Source of the DNA: Globisporangium splendens
Lineage: Eukaryota > Oomycota > Peronosporomycetes > Pythiales > Pythiaceae
Length of the DNA: 64,000 bases
Reading direction: 5' to 3'
Assembly (NCBI GenBank): GCA_006386115.1
Contig: VFIW01000139.1
Location: forward strand, 34,338-98,337
In this document: piece after piece, positions 20,747-29,115 of the stretch
Numbering within the stretch: the stretch's first letter is position 1
Layout: each line of letters starts with the position of its first letter
Translations under genes and position numbers: made by a program
The notes under the pieces: generated by a model
The model's database searches: none
Told to the model about the DNA's origin: nothing
What the model saw: the letters and a program-made list of their open reading frames with translations, nothing else

Positions 20747-21424
20747 TTAAAAATTATTTTTTTTTTTTTTTTTTTTAATTTTATTATTTTTAATTAATTC
20801 TTGTAAATAAGATACTCTTGATAGTACTTTTTTATCTTTAAAATTTAAATCATTAATTATATCTATTTTAAAATTTAAATAACGTAATTTATAACTATTA
20901 ATTAATTGTTTTGGTTGAATTTTTTTAGGAATATAAAAAAATTTTTTTTTTTTAAACCTATTTTTTTTATTTATATAAAAAGTTTTTTTATTATTAATTA
21001 AATTATTCAAATTAATAGGTTTCATTGAAAAAACTACACCTAATATTGAAATTAAAACTTTTTTATTAGTTCCACCAATAATACGACCTTTTATTATATT
21101 ATTTTGTTTTTTTATAATATTTTTAAAAATTATTGAATTAAAATGATATAAAATATCATAATTTAAGTTATAATTAAATAATAATTGATTTTCATACTGT
21201 ATTTTAATAGTATATATATTATTTAAATTTAAAACTGTAGGTGGTATATAAATATTTTCATAATTATTTAATTCAATAATATTTGAATCAATATTTTTAT
21301 ATAATATTTGATTTTCAAATAATATTTTTTTTAATTTAAATTTGTTTTTTTTTAAAAAATTATTGTTTAAAAAATGTTGATAATTTAATAAATTATTAAA
21401 TTTTTGTTTTTTTAATTTTTGCAT
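20747..21424 (-). CDS. Basic protein with a possible S1-like motif (orf225), IRa copy
   Basis: Same frame as 53678-54349 but with a different poly-A tail length, which changes the last residues to KKKKKKNNF. See the IRb entry. Confidence 0.6.
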   Translation of the reverse strand: MQKLKKQKFNNLLNYQHFLNNNFLKKNKFKLKKILFENQILYKNIDSNIIELNNYENIYIPPTVLNLNNIYTIKIQYENQLLFNYNLNYDILYHFNSIIFKNIIKKQNNIIKGRIIGGTNKKVLISILGVVFSMKPINLNNLINNKKTFYINKKNRFKKKKFFYIPKKIQPKQLINSYKLRYLNFKIDIINDLNFKDKKVLSRVSYLQELIKNNKIKKKKKKNNF

Positions 21425-21444
21425 TTAAATATATTAAATAAAAT

Positions 21445-21518
21445 TAGGCCTAGTAGGATTTGAACCTACAACTACACCGTTATGAGCGGTATGCTCTAAC
21501 CAATTAAACTATAAGCCT
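21445..21518 (-). tRNA. trnI: tRNA with CAU anticodon, probably Ile, IRa copy
   Basis: Reverse complement of 53584-53657. Confidence 0.85.
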
Positions 21519-21520
21519 TA

Positions 21521-21925
21521 TTATTTATAAATAAATTTTGTTTTAACAGGTAATTTATTTGAACCTGCTTTTAATACTTTCTTAGCATTTTCTAAAGAGA
21601 TACCACTAATTTCATATAAAATTTGTCCTTTTTTTACTTTAGCAACCCAAAAAGAAACAGCACCTTTACCTTTACCCATACGATTTTCTGTAGGTTTTGA
21701 AGTAACAGGTGTATCAGGAAAAACTCTAATCCATAGAAAACCTAATCTTTTCATTTTTCTAACAATTGTTCTACGTGTTGCTTCTATTTGTCTAGCAGTT
21801 AATCTAGCTTCTTCTAAAACTTTAATAGCATATTTACCAAATATAATTTGATTACCCTTTGTTGTTTTACCTACAAGTTTACCTTTAAATTGTTTTTTAT
21901 ATTTTGTTTTTTTAGGAAATAACAT
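21521..21925 (-). CDS. rpl16: Ribosomal protein L16, IRa copy
   Basis: Identical to 53177-53581; see there. Confidence 0.96.
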   Translation of the reverse strand: MLFPKKTKYKKQFKGKLVGKTTKGNQIIFGKYAIKVLEEARLTARQIEATRRTIVRKMKRLGFLWIRVFPDTPVTSKPTENRMGKGKGAVSFWVAKVKKGQILYEISGISLENAKKVLKAGSNKLPVKTKFIYK

Positions 21926-21929
21926 AAAT

Positions 21930-22685
21930 TTAATTTTTTTTTAAAAAAACCCAAAATTTAATACTACAAATACCAGAAGGTGTTTTAAATTCATTAAAAT
22001 GGTATTTAATATCATATTTTAAAGTATTTAATGGGATTTTTCCTTTCTGATAAACTAATTTTTTTTTACGTTTTGAACCATTTAATCTTCCTTTAAATTG
22101 TAAACGATATCCTATAAAATTAGAAAACATTCTAAAAAATTCTTGAAGAATATTATTTATATTTTTTATATATTTTTTATGAGATTTTTTTCTTTCTAAA
22201 GATTGTTTAATATAATAAGAAATCATATTTATATTTTTAGTATATAATGCATAACTAAAATTATAAATCATTTTTTTAACATCTTTATTTATTTTATTAT
22301 TTTTTTTTATAAAACGAAAAATTCTTCCTAATTTTTTTTTTAATATTTTTAAATCTTTTAATTTTACATTTTTTATAAAAAGTTTTATATTATTATTCTT
22401 ATAATATAAATTCAAATGATTAATAATTTTATTATAAGGTAATCTATAAAAATTTTTTGAATGTTGACGTACATAAATATAAATATTTATATTTTTTGAA
22501 GTTTTCACTGTATTTAATTTTATTAATTTTAAATTTTTATAATTAAAAATATTTTCAAAATATTTTCTAATTTCTAAATCAAAATGTAATAAATTTGAAT
22601 ATTCATTTTTTTCAACAATCCATTTTGAATGCCAATTTTCATTTTTATTTAATCGTAAACTAATTGGTATTATTTTTTGACCCAT
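21930..22685 (-). CDS. rps3: Ribosomal protein S3, IRa copy
   Basis: Identical to 52417-53172; see there. Confidence 0.93.
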   Translation of the reverse strand: MGQKIIPISLRLNKNENWHSKWIVEKNEYSNLLHFDLEIRKYFENIFNYKNLKLIKLNTVKTSKNINIYIYVRQHSKNFYRLPYNKIINHLNLYYKNNNIKLFIKNVKLKDLKILKKKLGRIFRFIKKNNKINKDVKKMIYNFSYALYTKNINMISYYIKQSLERKKSHKKYIKNINNILQEFFRMFSNFIGYRLQFKGRLNGSKRKKKLVYQKGKIPLNTLKYDIKYHFNEFKTPSGICSIKFWVFLKKN

Positions 22686-22693
22686 AATTTAAT

Positions 22694-22930
22694 TTATTTT
22701 TTTTTTTTATATATATGTTTTTTTCGAGTATTTACAAATTCACCGAATTTGAAACCTATCATTTTTTCATTTATTTTAATATTGATAAAAGTTTTACCAT
22801 TATAAATATTTACAAAATGATCAACATATTCAGGTAATATTGTTAAATTTTTATTATCTATTTTTATCCATTGTTTTTTTTTTAATAAATTAACTTTAAA
22901 AAAAGGACCTTTATATTTACTTCTAGACAT
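22694..22930 (-). CDS. rps19: Ribosomal protein S19, IRa copy
   Basis: Identical to 52172-52408; see there. Confidence 0.93.
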   Translation of the reverse strand: MSRSKYKGPFFKVNLLKKKQWIKIDNKNLTILPEYVDHFVNIYNGKTFINIKINEKMIGFKFGEFVNTRKKHIYKKKK

Positions 22931-22942
22931 ATTTGATATTAC

Positions 22943-23749
22943 TTACTGTATAATTAATTTTTTTTTTTTTTTATTACGTGTAGGTTTACCTTTAGTAATT
23001 TTACCTTGAGGTGTAACTGATGGTCTACCACCACTAGTTTTACCTTCACCACCACCATGTGGGTGATCAACTGGATTTTTTGCTACTCCACGTACTTTAG
23101 GTCTTCTGTTTAACCATCTAGAACGTCCAGCTTTACCCAATTTTATTTTTTTATGGTTTATATTAGAAACTATACCTAAAGTAGCATAACATGATAATAA
23201 TATTAATTTTAATTCACCAGAACTTAATCTAATTTTTGCATATTTATTATTAATTTTTTGTATTAATTGCGCTGAAGTACCCGCACTTCTTATTAATTTT
23301 CCTTTTGAATTAGGGTATAAACTTATATTATGTATTAAACTACCTATCGGTATATTTTTTAAAGGTAAAGCATTTCCTACTTTTAATTCAGCTTCTGGAG
23401 AACTTTTAATATATTGATTTAAATTTAAACCTTCTGGAGCTAAAATTAAATGTGATTGTAAATCATTTTTTATATAAGCAATATTTGCAGATCTGTTAGG
23501 GTCATATAAAATTTTAGTAACATAACCTTCTATATTTTGGGATCTATTAAAACTAATTTTTCTATATAAACGTTTATGACCTCCACCTCTATGTCTTACA
23601 GTTATTTTACCTTGATTATTTTTACCATTTGCTCTTTTAAAACCTTTTATTAAGTTTTTAATTTTAAAAGTTTTAGTTAAATTATTTTTTTTTAACAAAA
23701 ATGTTTGACGTTGTGACGGTGTTATGGGATTTATTTTTTTTTCTATCAT
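22943..23749 (-). CDS. rpl2: Ribosomal protein L2, IRa copy
   Basis: Identical to 51353-52159; see there. Confidence 0.97.
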   Translation of the reverse strand: MIEKKINPITPSQRQTFLLKKNNLTKTFKIKNLIKGFKRANGKNNQGKITVRHRGGGHKRLYRKISFNRSQNIEGYVTKILYDPNRSANIAYIKNDLQSHLILAPEGLNLNQYIKSSPEAELKVGNALPLKNIPIGSLIHNISLYPNSKGKLIRSAGTSAQLIQKINNKYAKIRLSSGELKLILLSCYATLGIVSNINHKKIKLGKAGRSRWLNRRPKVRGVAKNPVDHPHGGGEGKTSGGRPSVTPQGKITKGKPTRNKKKKKLIIQ

Positions 23750-23777
23750 TTTATATGGTATATAGATAAAATCTATT

Positions 23778-24194
23778 ATGTTATATATTTTTAATAAAAC
23801 AATTTCAGATTCAAAAAGTATTTTATATTCATTAACTGTTTTATATGGTATAAATGAATATCAATCTAAAAAAATTTGTAAAAATATAGGAATTAATCCT
23901 CAAATAACTATTAATAAACTTAAAAATAATCATGTAAACCGTTTAATTAATTATATAAATAAAAATATAAAAATTGAACAATTATTAAAACAATCTAAAA
24001 AAGATAGATTAAATGAATTATTAGATATTAAAAGTAATCGTGGTATAAGATTAAGTCAAGGATTACCTGTAAGAGGTCAACGTACACATACCAACGCTAA
24101 AACAGTTAAAAAATTAAAAAAAATCTTTATTCAAAAACAACCTTTACGTAATAAACGTCCATTTAAAGTTCAAAAAAAAAAAAAAAAAAAATAA
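23778..24194 (+). CDS. rps13: Ribosomal protein S13, IRa copy
   Basis: Same as 50899-51324 up to the terminal lysine run; here a different A-tract length gives 138 residues ending in poly-Lys and TAA, against 141 in IRb. The tract marks the start of the indel-rich stretch 24.18-25.02 kb. It is divergent from rpl2 with a 28-nt spacer that must hold both start signals. Confidence 0.92.
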   Translation: MLYIFNKTISDSKSILYSLTVLYGINEYQSKKICKNIGINPQITINKLKNNHVNRLINYINKNIKIEQLLKQSKKDRLNELLDIKSNRGIRLSQGLPVRGQRTHTNAKTVKKLKKIFIQKQPLRNKRPFKVQKKKKKK

Positions 24195-24201
24195 TATTTA
24201 T

Positions 24202-24583
24202 ATGATTACAAATAAATTCTAAAAACAAAAAATAAAAATAACTTAATTTTAGCTATTTCATGTAACAAGTAGTTTAAAAAATTAGATAATAAGTTTACTA
24301 AAATTACTGGAGGTATTTAAAAACAATGTCTGGACAAAAAATCACTTAAAACAAACTTAAATTTAAGAAAGAAAAATACGCATTATAATGTACAGTAATA
24401 ATATAAATAAATCAATATATTCAAATTAAAAAAAATTAAAAATTAAATTACATTTAAATGGAACAGGTTAGTAGATTTAATATTTTAAAAAAATATAAAA
24501 AAAAAAAATATATTAAAAGGATATATTTGATAAAACTTCTAGACCTTTAAGGTGGTAGAATTGAAAAAAATGAAAAAGCGTTA
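24202..24583 (+). pseudogene. rps11: rps11, IRa copy, broken by many indels
   Basis: Aligns along its length with the intact IRb rps11 (50519-50902) but has many one- to few-base insertions, deletions and substitutions. The frame stops after six codons (MITNKF). The pattern of scattered single-base indels on both sides of homopolymers, without any long deletion, looks like poor consensus quality. True decay is the alternative. Coordinates are approximate. Confidence 0.8.
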
Positions 24584-24596
24584 CTTTTTATAAAAC

Positions 24597-24684
24597 TGCT
24601 AGGTGTGATCGAGTGGTTTTTTAAGGTGTCAAGTCTTGAAAACTGAAGTATGATAATACAGTGGGTTCGAATCCCAATAATCCT
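24597..24684 (+). pseudogene. trnS: tRNA-Ser (UGA), IRa copy, damaged
   Basis: Aligns with 50423-50506 but the acceptor stem no longer pairs (CTAGG start against ATAATCC end), the D-arm has extra T residues and the anticodon arm an extra base. Anticodon TGA is still visible. Same noisy stretch as rps11. Confidence 0.75.
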
Positions 24685-24698
24685 TTTAAAAATTTAAA

Positions 24699-24763
24699 AG
24701 TAGAGAGGATTTGAACCGTCCATTAAGGATTTGCAGTACCTTACATACATTATGTATCTAGAC
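24699..24763 (-). pseudogene. trnC: tRNA-Cys (GCA), IRa copy, damaged
   Basis: Aligns with 50340-50408 with at least five indels; acceptor and T-arm pairing is lost, while the GCA anticodon remains recognisable. Confidence 0.75.
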
Positions 24764-24780
24764 ATAATATATTTCAAATT

Positions 24781-24985
24781 ATGAATAAAAGTAAAAAATT
24801 CTTTACTATCAAAATAAAATTATTTTAAACAAAGGGATCTTTCTTTAAAAATAACATCTATAAGTATATTAAAAAAATTATCAATTAAATGTTAAAAAAA
24901 TTTTTAAAGAAATAAAAACAAATAAAGATATAAAATACAAATTTTATAAAAATAAAGTAAAATTTTATAAAAAAAATATATATAA
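24781..24985 (+). pseudogene. rpl31: rpl31, IRa copy, broken
   Basis: Begins with the same nine codons as the IRb frame (50119-50319), then shifts and stops after about 15 codons. The rest can still be aligned with many indels. End is approximate. Confidence 0.65.
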
Positions 24986-24991
24986 AAAATA

Positions 24992-25696
24992 TTATAATAA
25001 AAATTTCAAAAACAAAAAAAAAAAAAAAATTAATAGTTGATTTATAAAATCTGGAGGTGAAATTATTGCACTAATTATTATAAATTTTAAAAAAAAAAAT
25101 TTTCTTAAATTAATAATTGTTTTAATTTTAAAAATATTATTAAATATTATAAAAAATAATATAAAAAAATATATAAATATTGAAAAAAAATATATAAAAG
25201 ATGTAAATATAAAATTAAAATAATTATTTAATTTAGGTTCAAAATATATATTAAAAAGATATTTATTAGAAAAATTAATATTTAAAAAAAAATACCAAAT
25301 ATTTGGAATTATTTTTATTAAAATAATAGAAATAATAAAAAAATTAAAAATTAAAAAAATTAAATAAATTTTTATTATTTTAAAATTTTCATATTTAAAT
25401 AAACCTGATGAAAAAAAAAACCAACATTGTATTATACTTAATTGAAATATTATAAAAAATGATACAAAAATTGATATAAAAATATTAGTAACAAATATTT
25501 CAGTAATATTTGTAAAAATAAAATATTTTAATAAATCTTTATTTATTAATATATTAATAAATAAATATATTAATTGATTTGAAAAATAATAAGATATTAT
25601 AAATAGATAAAAAAAAGTAATTAATAATATAAAAAAATTATATTTTAATTCAAATAAATGTAATTGTAAATAAGTTGTTATTTTATTGTTATTCAT
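24992..25696 (-). CDS. tatC: TatC (MttB) translocase, IRa copy with altered C-terminus
   Basis: Residues 1 to about 227 equal those of the IRb copy (49398 onward). After PPDFINQLLI the frame enters a long T tract and ends FLFLKFLL, different from IRb. The end lies in the indel-rich stretch, so the true C-terminus should not be read from this copy. Confidence 0.85.
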   Translation of the reverse strand: MNNNKITTYLQLHLFELKYNFFILLITFFYLFIISYYFSNQLIYLFINILINKDLLKYFIFTNITEIFVTNIFISIFVSFFIIFQLSIIQCWFFFSSGLFKYENFKIIKIYLIFLIFNFFIISIILIKIIPNIWYFFLNINFSNKYLFNIYFEPKLNNYFNFIFTSFIYFFSIFIYFFILFFIIFNNIFKIKTIINLRKFFFLKFIIISAIISPPDFINQLLIFFFFLFLKFLL

Positions 25697-25712
25697 ATTA
25701 TATTTAATATAA

Positions 25713-25796
25713 GCCTACTTGGTGAAATTGGTAAACACGATAGATTTAAAATCTGTTCCCACTTCAGGGTTATTGGTTCAAGTCCAATAGTAGGTA
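25713..25796 (+). tRNA. trnL: tRNA-Leu (UAA), IRa copy
   Basis: Type II tRNA, acceptor GCCTACT/AGTAGGT, anticodon TAA, long variable arm. Identical to the reverse complement of 49298-49381. Confidence 0.93.
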
Positions 25797-25801
25797 TTTT
25801 T

Positions 25802-25884
25802 ATCAAAGTGGTGAAATTGGTAAACACGTTACACTTAGGATGTAAAGCTTTAGTGCATTAAGGGTTCAAGTCCCTTCTTTGATA
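25802..25884 (+). tRNA. trnL: tRNA-Leu (UAG), IRa copy
   Basis: Type II tRNA, acceptor ATCAAAG/CTTTGAT, anticodon TAG. It starts 6 nt after trnL(UAA), whose D-arm it shares almost base for base (GGTGAAATTGGTAAACACG), suggesting duplication and divergence. Confidence 0.93.
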
Positions 25885-25907
25885 GTTTCTATAAGAATAT
25901 ATTTTAA

Positions 25908-25979
25908 GACGAGATAGAGTAATTGGTAACTTATCAGGCTCATAATCTGGAGATGTAGGTTCGAATCCTGCTTTCGTCA
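25908..25979 (+). tRNA. trnM: tRNA-Met (CAU), IRa copy
   Basis: Acceptor GACGAGA/TTTCGTC, anticodon CAT, anticodon stem TCAGG/TCTGG, which lacks the initiator G-run. Probably the elongator. Confidence 0.85.
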
Positions 25980-25996
25980 AAATTAATTAAAAATTT

Positions 25997-26368
25997 ATGA
26001 TACAAATTCAAACTAAATTAAAAGTAAATGATAACAGTGGTGTCAAAATAGGACAATGTATAAAAATATATAAAAGTAAAGTTGGAAAAATAGGTGATAC
26101 AATATTAATTTCAGCTAAAAAATTGCGTTTAAATCAAAAAAAAAAAATGAAAATAATTAAAGGTGATTTATTCAAAGCTTTAATTGTTCATACAACTTAT
26201 CAAAAAAAAAGTACAATAGGAAATTTAATTAAATTTGATAAAAATTGTATCATAATATTAAATAATCAAAATAAACCTTTAGGTACACGTATTTTTGGTC
26301 CAATTACATCTGAATTTCGAAAACAAAAAAATTTTAAAATTTTATCATTATCTTCTAATATTTTATAA
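25997..26368 (+). CDS. rpl14: Ribosomal protein L14, IRa copy
   Basis: Universal large-subunit protein at the intersubunit face. 123 residues, full family length, with the start MIQIQTKLKVNDNSGVKIG and the conserved PLGTRIFGPITSEFR near 95-109. It starts 17 nt after trnM and is followed 14 nt on by rpl5, the bacterial spc-operon order without rpl24. Confidence 0.96.
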   Translation: MIQIQTKLKVNDNSGVKIGQCIKIYKSKVGKIGDTILISAKKLRLNQKKKMKIIKGDLFKALIVHTTYQKKSTIGNLIKFDKNCIIILNNQNKPLGTRIFGPITSEFRKQKNFKILSLSSNIL

Positions 26369-26382
26369 ACTTTAAATTAAAT

Positions 26383-26916
26383 ATGAATAAAAATTTAAAA
26401 AATCATTATCAAAATGTTATTATATACGATCTTATAACAAAATTACATTTTAAAAATATATTTGAAATTCCAAAAATAACTAAAATTTGTTTAAATATTG
26501 GATTTAAAAATGCAAATATTGAAAAAAAAAAATTAATAAATATTATATTACTTTTAAAATTAATTACTAATCAAAAACCTATTGTAACTAAATCTAAAAA
26601 AAATAATATTTTTTTAAAAATAAAAAAAAATTCAATTATAGGATGTAAAGTTACTCTAAGAAAAAAAAATATATATATATTTTTAGAAAAACTTTTAATA
26701 TTTATATTACCAAATATAAATAAAATAAATTTTAATTTAAAAAATAAAAATATATTAAATTTTCAAATTAAAAATGTATTAAATTTTTTTGAATTAAAAA
26801 CAGAATTTTTAAAATTTAAAGATATACCTCCAATTGATATTTCAATACATACAAATTCAAAAAATAATAATGAATTATCTACATTATTAAATTCTTTTTT
26901 TATAATAAAAAAATAA
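26383..26916 (+). CDS. rpl5: Ribosomal protein L5, IRa copy
   Basis: Large-subunit central protuberance protein that contacts 5S rRNA in bacteria. 177 residues with the N-terminal MNKNLKNHYQNVIIYDL, the QKPIVTKSKK motif near 68-77, GCKVTLRKKNIYIFLEKLL near 88-106, and the C-terminal DISIHTNSKNNNE. Follows rpl14. trnG(GCC) starts one base after the stop. Its retention makes a cryptic mitochondrial 5S rRNA worth seeking. Confidence 0.93.
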   Translation: MNKNLKNHYQNVIIYDLITKLHFKNIFEIPKITKICLNIGFKNANIEKKKLINIILLLKLITNQKPIVTKSKKNNIFLKIKKNSIIGCKVTLRKKNIYIFLEKLLIFILPNINKINFNLKNKNILNFQIKNVLNFFELKTEFLKFKDIPPIDISIHTNSKNNNELSTLLNSFFIIKK

Positions 26917-26917
26917 T

Positions 26918-26991
26918 AGCAAAAATAGCTCAATGGTAGAGTATAACCTTGCCAAGGTTAATGTTGAGGGTTCGAATCCCTTTTTTTGCTT
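26918..26991 (+). tRNA. trnG: tRNA-Gly (GCC), IRa copy
   Basis: Acceptor AGCAAAA/TTTTGCT, anticodon GCC, T-arm GAGGGTTCGAATCCCTT. Confidence 0.94.
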
Positions 26992-27020
26992 TCATTTTTT
27001 TATAATAATTAAAAAATAAA

Positions 27021-27052
27021 ATGGACCCAAAGGCAGTATTTGGTATTTCCAT
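27021..27052. ncRNA. Candidate structured RNA between the two tRNA-Gly genes, IRa copy
   Basis: The 110-nt spacer between trnG(GCC) and trnG(UCC) holds a GC-richer hairpin in an otherwise A/T background: ATGGA/TCCAT outer stem, CCAAA/TTTGG inner stem, loop GGCAGTA. On the minus strand the segment AAATACTGCCTTTGGG resembles the loop E region of 5S rRNA. A diverged mitochondrial 5S is possible but not shown; a spacer hairpin is the alternative. Confidence 0.3.
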
Positions 27053-27101
27053 ATAAATTAAATAATAAGGGAATAATTATATAAGAATTGACATTTTATT
27101 A

Positions 27102-27175
27102 TGTGATTATAGATTAATTGGTAAATCCTTTATCTTCCAAGTAAATATTGTGGGTTCAAGTCCCACTAATCACAT
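27102..27175 (+). tRNA. trnG: tRNA-Gly (UCC), IRa copy
   Basis: Acceptor TGTGATT/AATCACA, anticodon TCC, T-arm GTGGGTTCAAGTCCCAC. Confidence 0.92.
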
Positions 27176-27185
27176 TTATATATGA

Positions 27186-27269
27186 GGAGAAATGGCTGAG
27201 TGGTTAAAAGCGGCAGACTGTAAATTTGTTGAAATATTTTCTACGTAGGTTCAAATCCTACTTTCTCCA
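27186..27269 (+). tRNA. trnY: tRNA-Tyr (GUA), IRa copy
   Basis: Type II tRNA as in bacteria, with a long variable arm; acceptor GGAGAAA/TTTCTCC and anticodon GTA. Confidence 0.94.
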
Positions 27270-27298
27270 ATTATAAAAATAATAAAAATTTTATATTC

Positions 27299-27327
27299 TT
27301 TAAGATATATTTTAATGTAAGAATGTT
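27299..27327. other. 5' arm of the rns processing stem, IRa copy
   Basis: TTTAAGATATATTTTAATGT… pairs with 28897-28925 downstream of rns (two G-T changes in about 28 bases). The two arms would form a long helix that closes off the rRNA, like the RNase III stem around bacterial 16S. Confidence 0.6.
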
Positions 27328-27380
27328 TATTATTAAAATTTTTTGATTTTTTACTAATTTATATTAAATTTTTAATATAA

Positions 27381-28246
27381 AAATTAAATAGAGTTTGATC
27401 CTGGCTCAGAATAAATGCTATTGGTATGCTTAACACATGCAAGTTGAATGTTTAATTTTTAGACATAGCGAACGGGTGAGTAACGCGTGAATTATCTACC
27501 TTTTAATTCAGGATAATTATTTAATATAAAAATACTGAATAATTTAAATAAAGTTTTAATAACGTTAAGAGATGAGTTTGCGTAAGATTAGGTAGTTGGT
27601 AGTTTAAAAGACTACCAAGCCGACTATCTTTAGCTGGTTTGAAAGAATGATCAGCCACATTGGGACTGAGACACGGCCCAAACTTTTTTAAAGGCAGCAG
27701 TGGGGAATTTTGGACAATGAGCGAAAGCTTGATCCAGCAATACCAAGTGAGTGAAGAAGGCTAATTAGGTTGTAAAGCTCTTTCATTAAGGAGGAAAATG
27801 ACAGTACTTAAAAAAGAAGTTCCGGCTAATACCCGTGCCAGCAGCCGCGGTAATACGGGAGGAGCGAGCATTATTCGGAATGATTAGGCGTAAAGGGTTT
27901 GTAGGTGGTTTTTTAAGTTGAAAAAAACAAATTAAAGCTCAACTTTATAAATTTTTTCAAAACTGAAAAACTTGAGTATAAATAGAGGATAATGGAATTT
28001 CTATTGGAGGGATAAAATATGTTGATAATAGAAGGAAGATCTAAAGCGAAGGCAATTATCTGGGTATATACTGACACTGAGAAACGAAAGCTTGGGTAGC
28101 GAACGGGATTAGAGACCCCGGTAGTCCATGCTGTAAACGATGAGTGCTCATATTTAGAATTTTTAGATATCAAGCTAACGCGTTAAGCACTCCGCCTGAA
28201 AAGTATAATCGCAAGATTGAAATTCAAAGGAATTGACGGGAGTCTA

Positions 28247-28278
<32 letters not shown>

Positions 28279-28896
28279 AATACGCGCAGAACCTTACCAA
28301 CTCTTGCAAATTAGGTTAAAAAATTAAATTTAATCTAAACAGGCGTTGCATGGCTGTCGTCAGCTCGTGTTGTGAAATGTTTGGTTAAATCCTTTAACGA
28401 GCGCAACCCCTATTATTAGTTGCTAATTTATTTAAATAAATAAAAGCACTCTAATAAAAATGTCAATGATAGGTTGAAGGAAGGTAGGGATGACGTCAAG
28501 TCTTCATGGCCCTTATGAGTTGGGCTACACACGTGCTACAATGATAATTACAATGAGAGGCAATAATGATTAAAAATTGGAGCAAATCTTTAAAGATTGT
28601 CTTAGTTCGGATTATGGGCTGCAACTCGCCCATATGAAGCTGGAATCGCTAGTAATCGCAGAACAGCATGCTGCGGTGAATATGTTACTAGACTTTGTAC
28701 ACACCGCCCGTCACATCAAGGAAGTTAAATATTTTTAAAATGATTTTTAGTTATTTTATTTTAATAAACAATTATTTAATTTTAATAATTTATATTTAAG
28801 ATTTTATAATATATAAGTTCCTAAAAAGTATTTAGTAACTTTGATGAAGTCGTAACAAGGTAGTCGTAGGGGAACCTGTGGCTGGAAGAGCTCTTT
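27381..28896 (+). rRNA. rns: Small subunit rRNA, IRa copy
   Basis: Mitochondrial 16S-like rRNA of about 1,516 nt, close to bacterial length and without introns. Conserved landmarks are AGAGTTTGATCCTGGCTCAG near 27390, GTGCCAGCAGCCGCGGTAA near 27835, the 530/790 loops, GCAACGAGCGCAACCC-like (AACGAGCGCAACCC) near 28397, and TACACACCGCCCGTCAC near 28697. The 3' end GGGGAACCTGTGGCTGGA is not followed by the anti-Shine-Dalgarno sequence. 5' and 3' ends are estimated. A complementary pair flanks the gene (27299-27327 and 28897-28925). Confidence 0.97.
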
Positions 28897-28925
28897 AACA
28901 TTCTTATATTAAAATATATTTAAAA
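28897..28925. other. 3' arm of the rns processing stem, IRa copy
   Basis: AACATTCTTATATTAAAATA… complements 27299-27327. It fills the gap between rns and trnW and touches the first base of trnW. Confidence 0.6.
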
Positions 28926-28996
28926 GGAAAATAGTTTAATTGGTAAAATAATAGTCTCCAAAATTATTGTTGTTGGTTCAAGTCCAATTTTTCCTG
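28925..28996 (+). tRNA. trnW: tRNA-Trp (CCA), IRa copy
   Basis: Acceptor AGGAAAA/TTTTCCT, anticodon CCA. A CCA (not UCA) anticodon fits the use of TGG only for Trp and TGA as stop, i.e. the standard code. Confidence 0.93.
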
Positions 28997-29016
28997 TATA
29001 TATATTTAAATAATTA

Positions 29017-29032
29017 TATACATATATGTATA
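29017..29032. other. 16-nt perfect palindrome upstream of nad9, IRa copy
   Basis: TATACATATATGTATA lies within a 119-nt A/T spacer between trnW and nad9. Flanking AAATAATT and AATTATTT extend the possible hairpin. No gene seen in this spacer. Confidence 0.35.
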
Positions 29033-29115
29033 CTTAAAATTTAATTATTTTATATTTTTTTAAAATATTTTATTTGAGTGTGTATATATATAATATACAT
29101 ATTTAAATTTTATTT

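Noticed and set aside
27913..28173. 86-codon frame on the minus strand in rns (also 46921-47181)
   Set aside because: It lies wholly within the small rRNA gene; conservation there is due to the rRNA.
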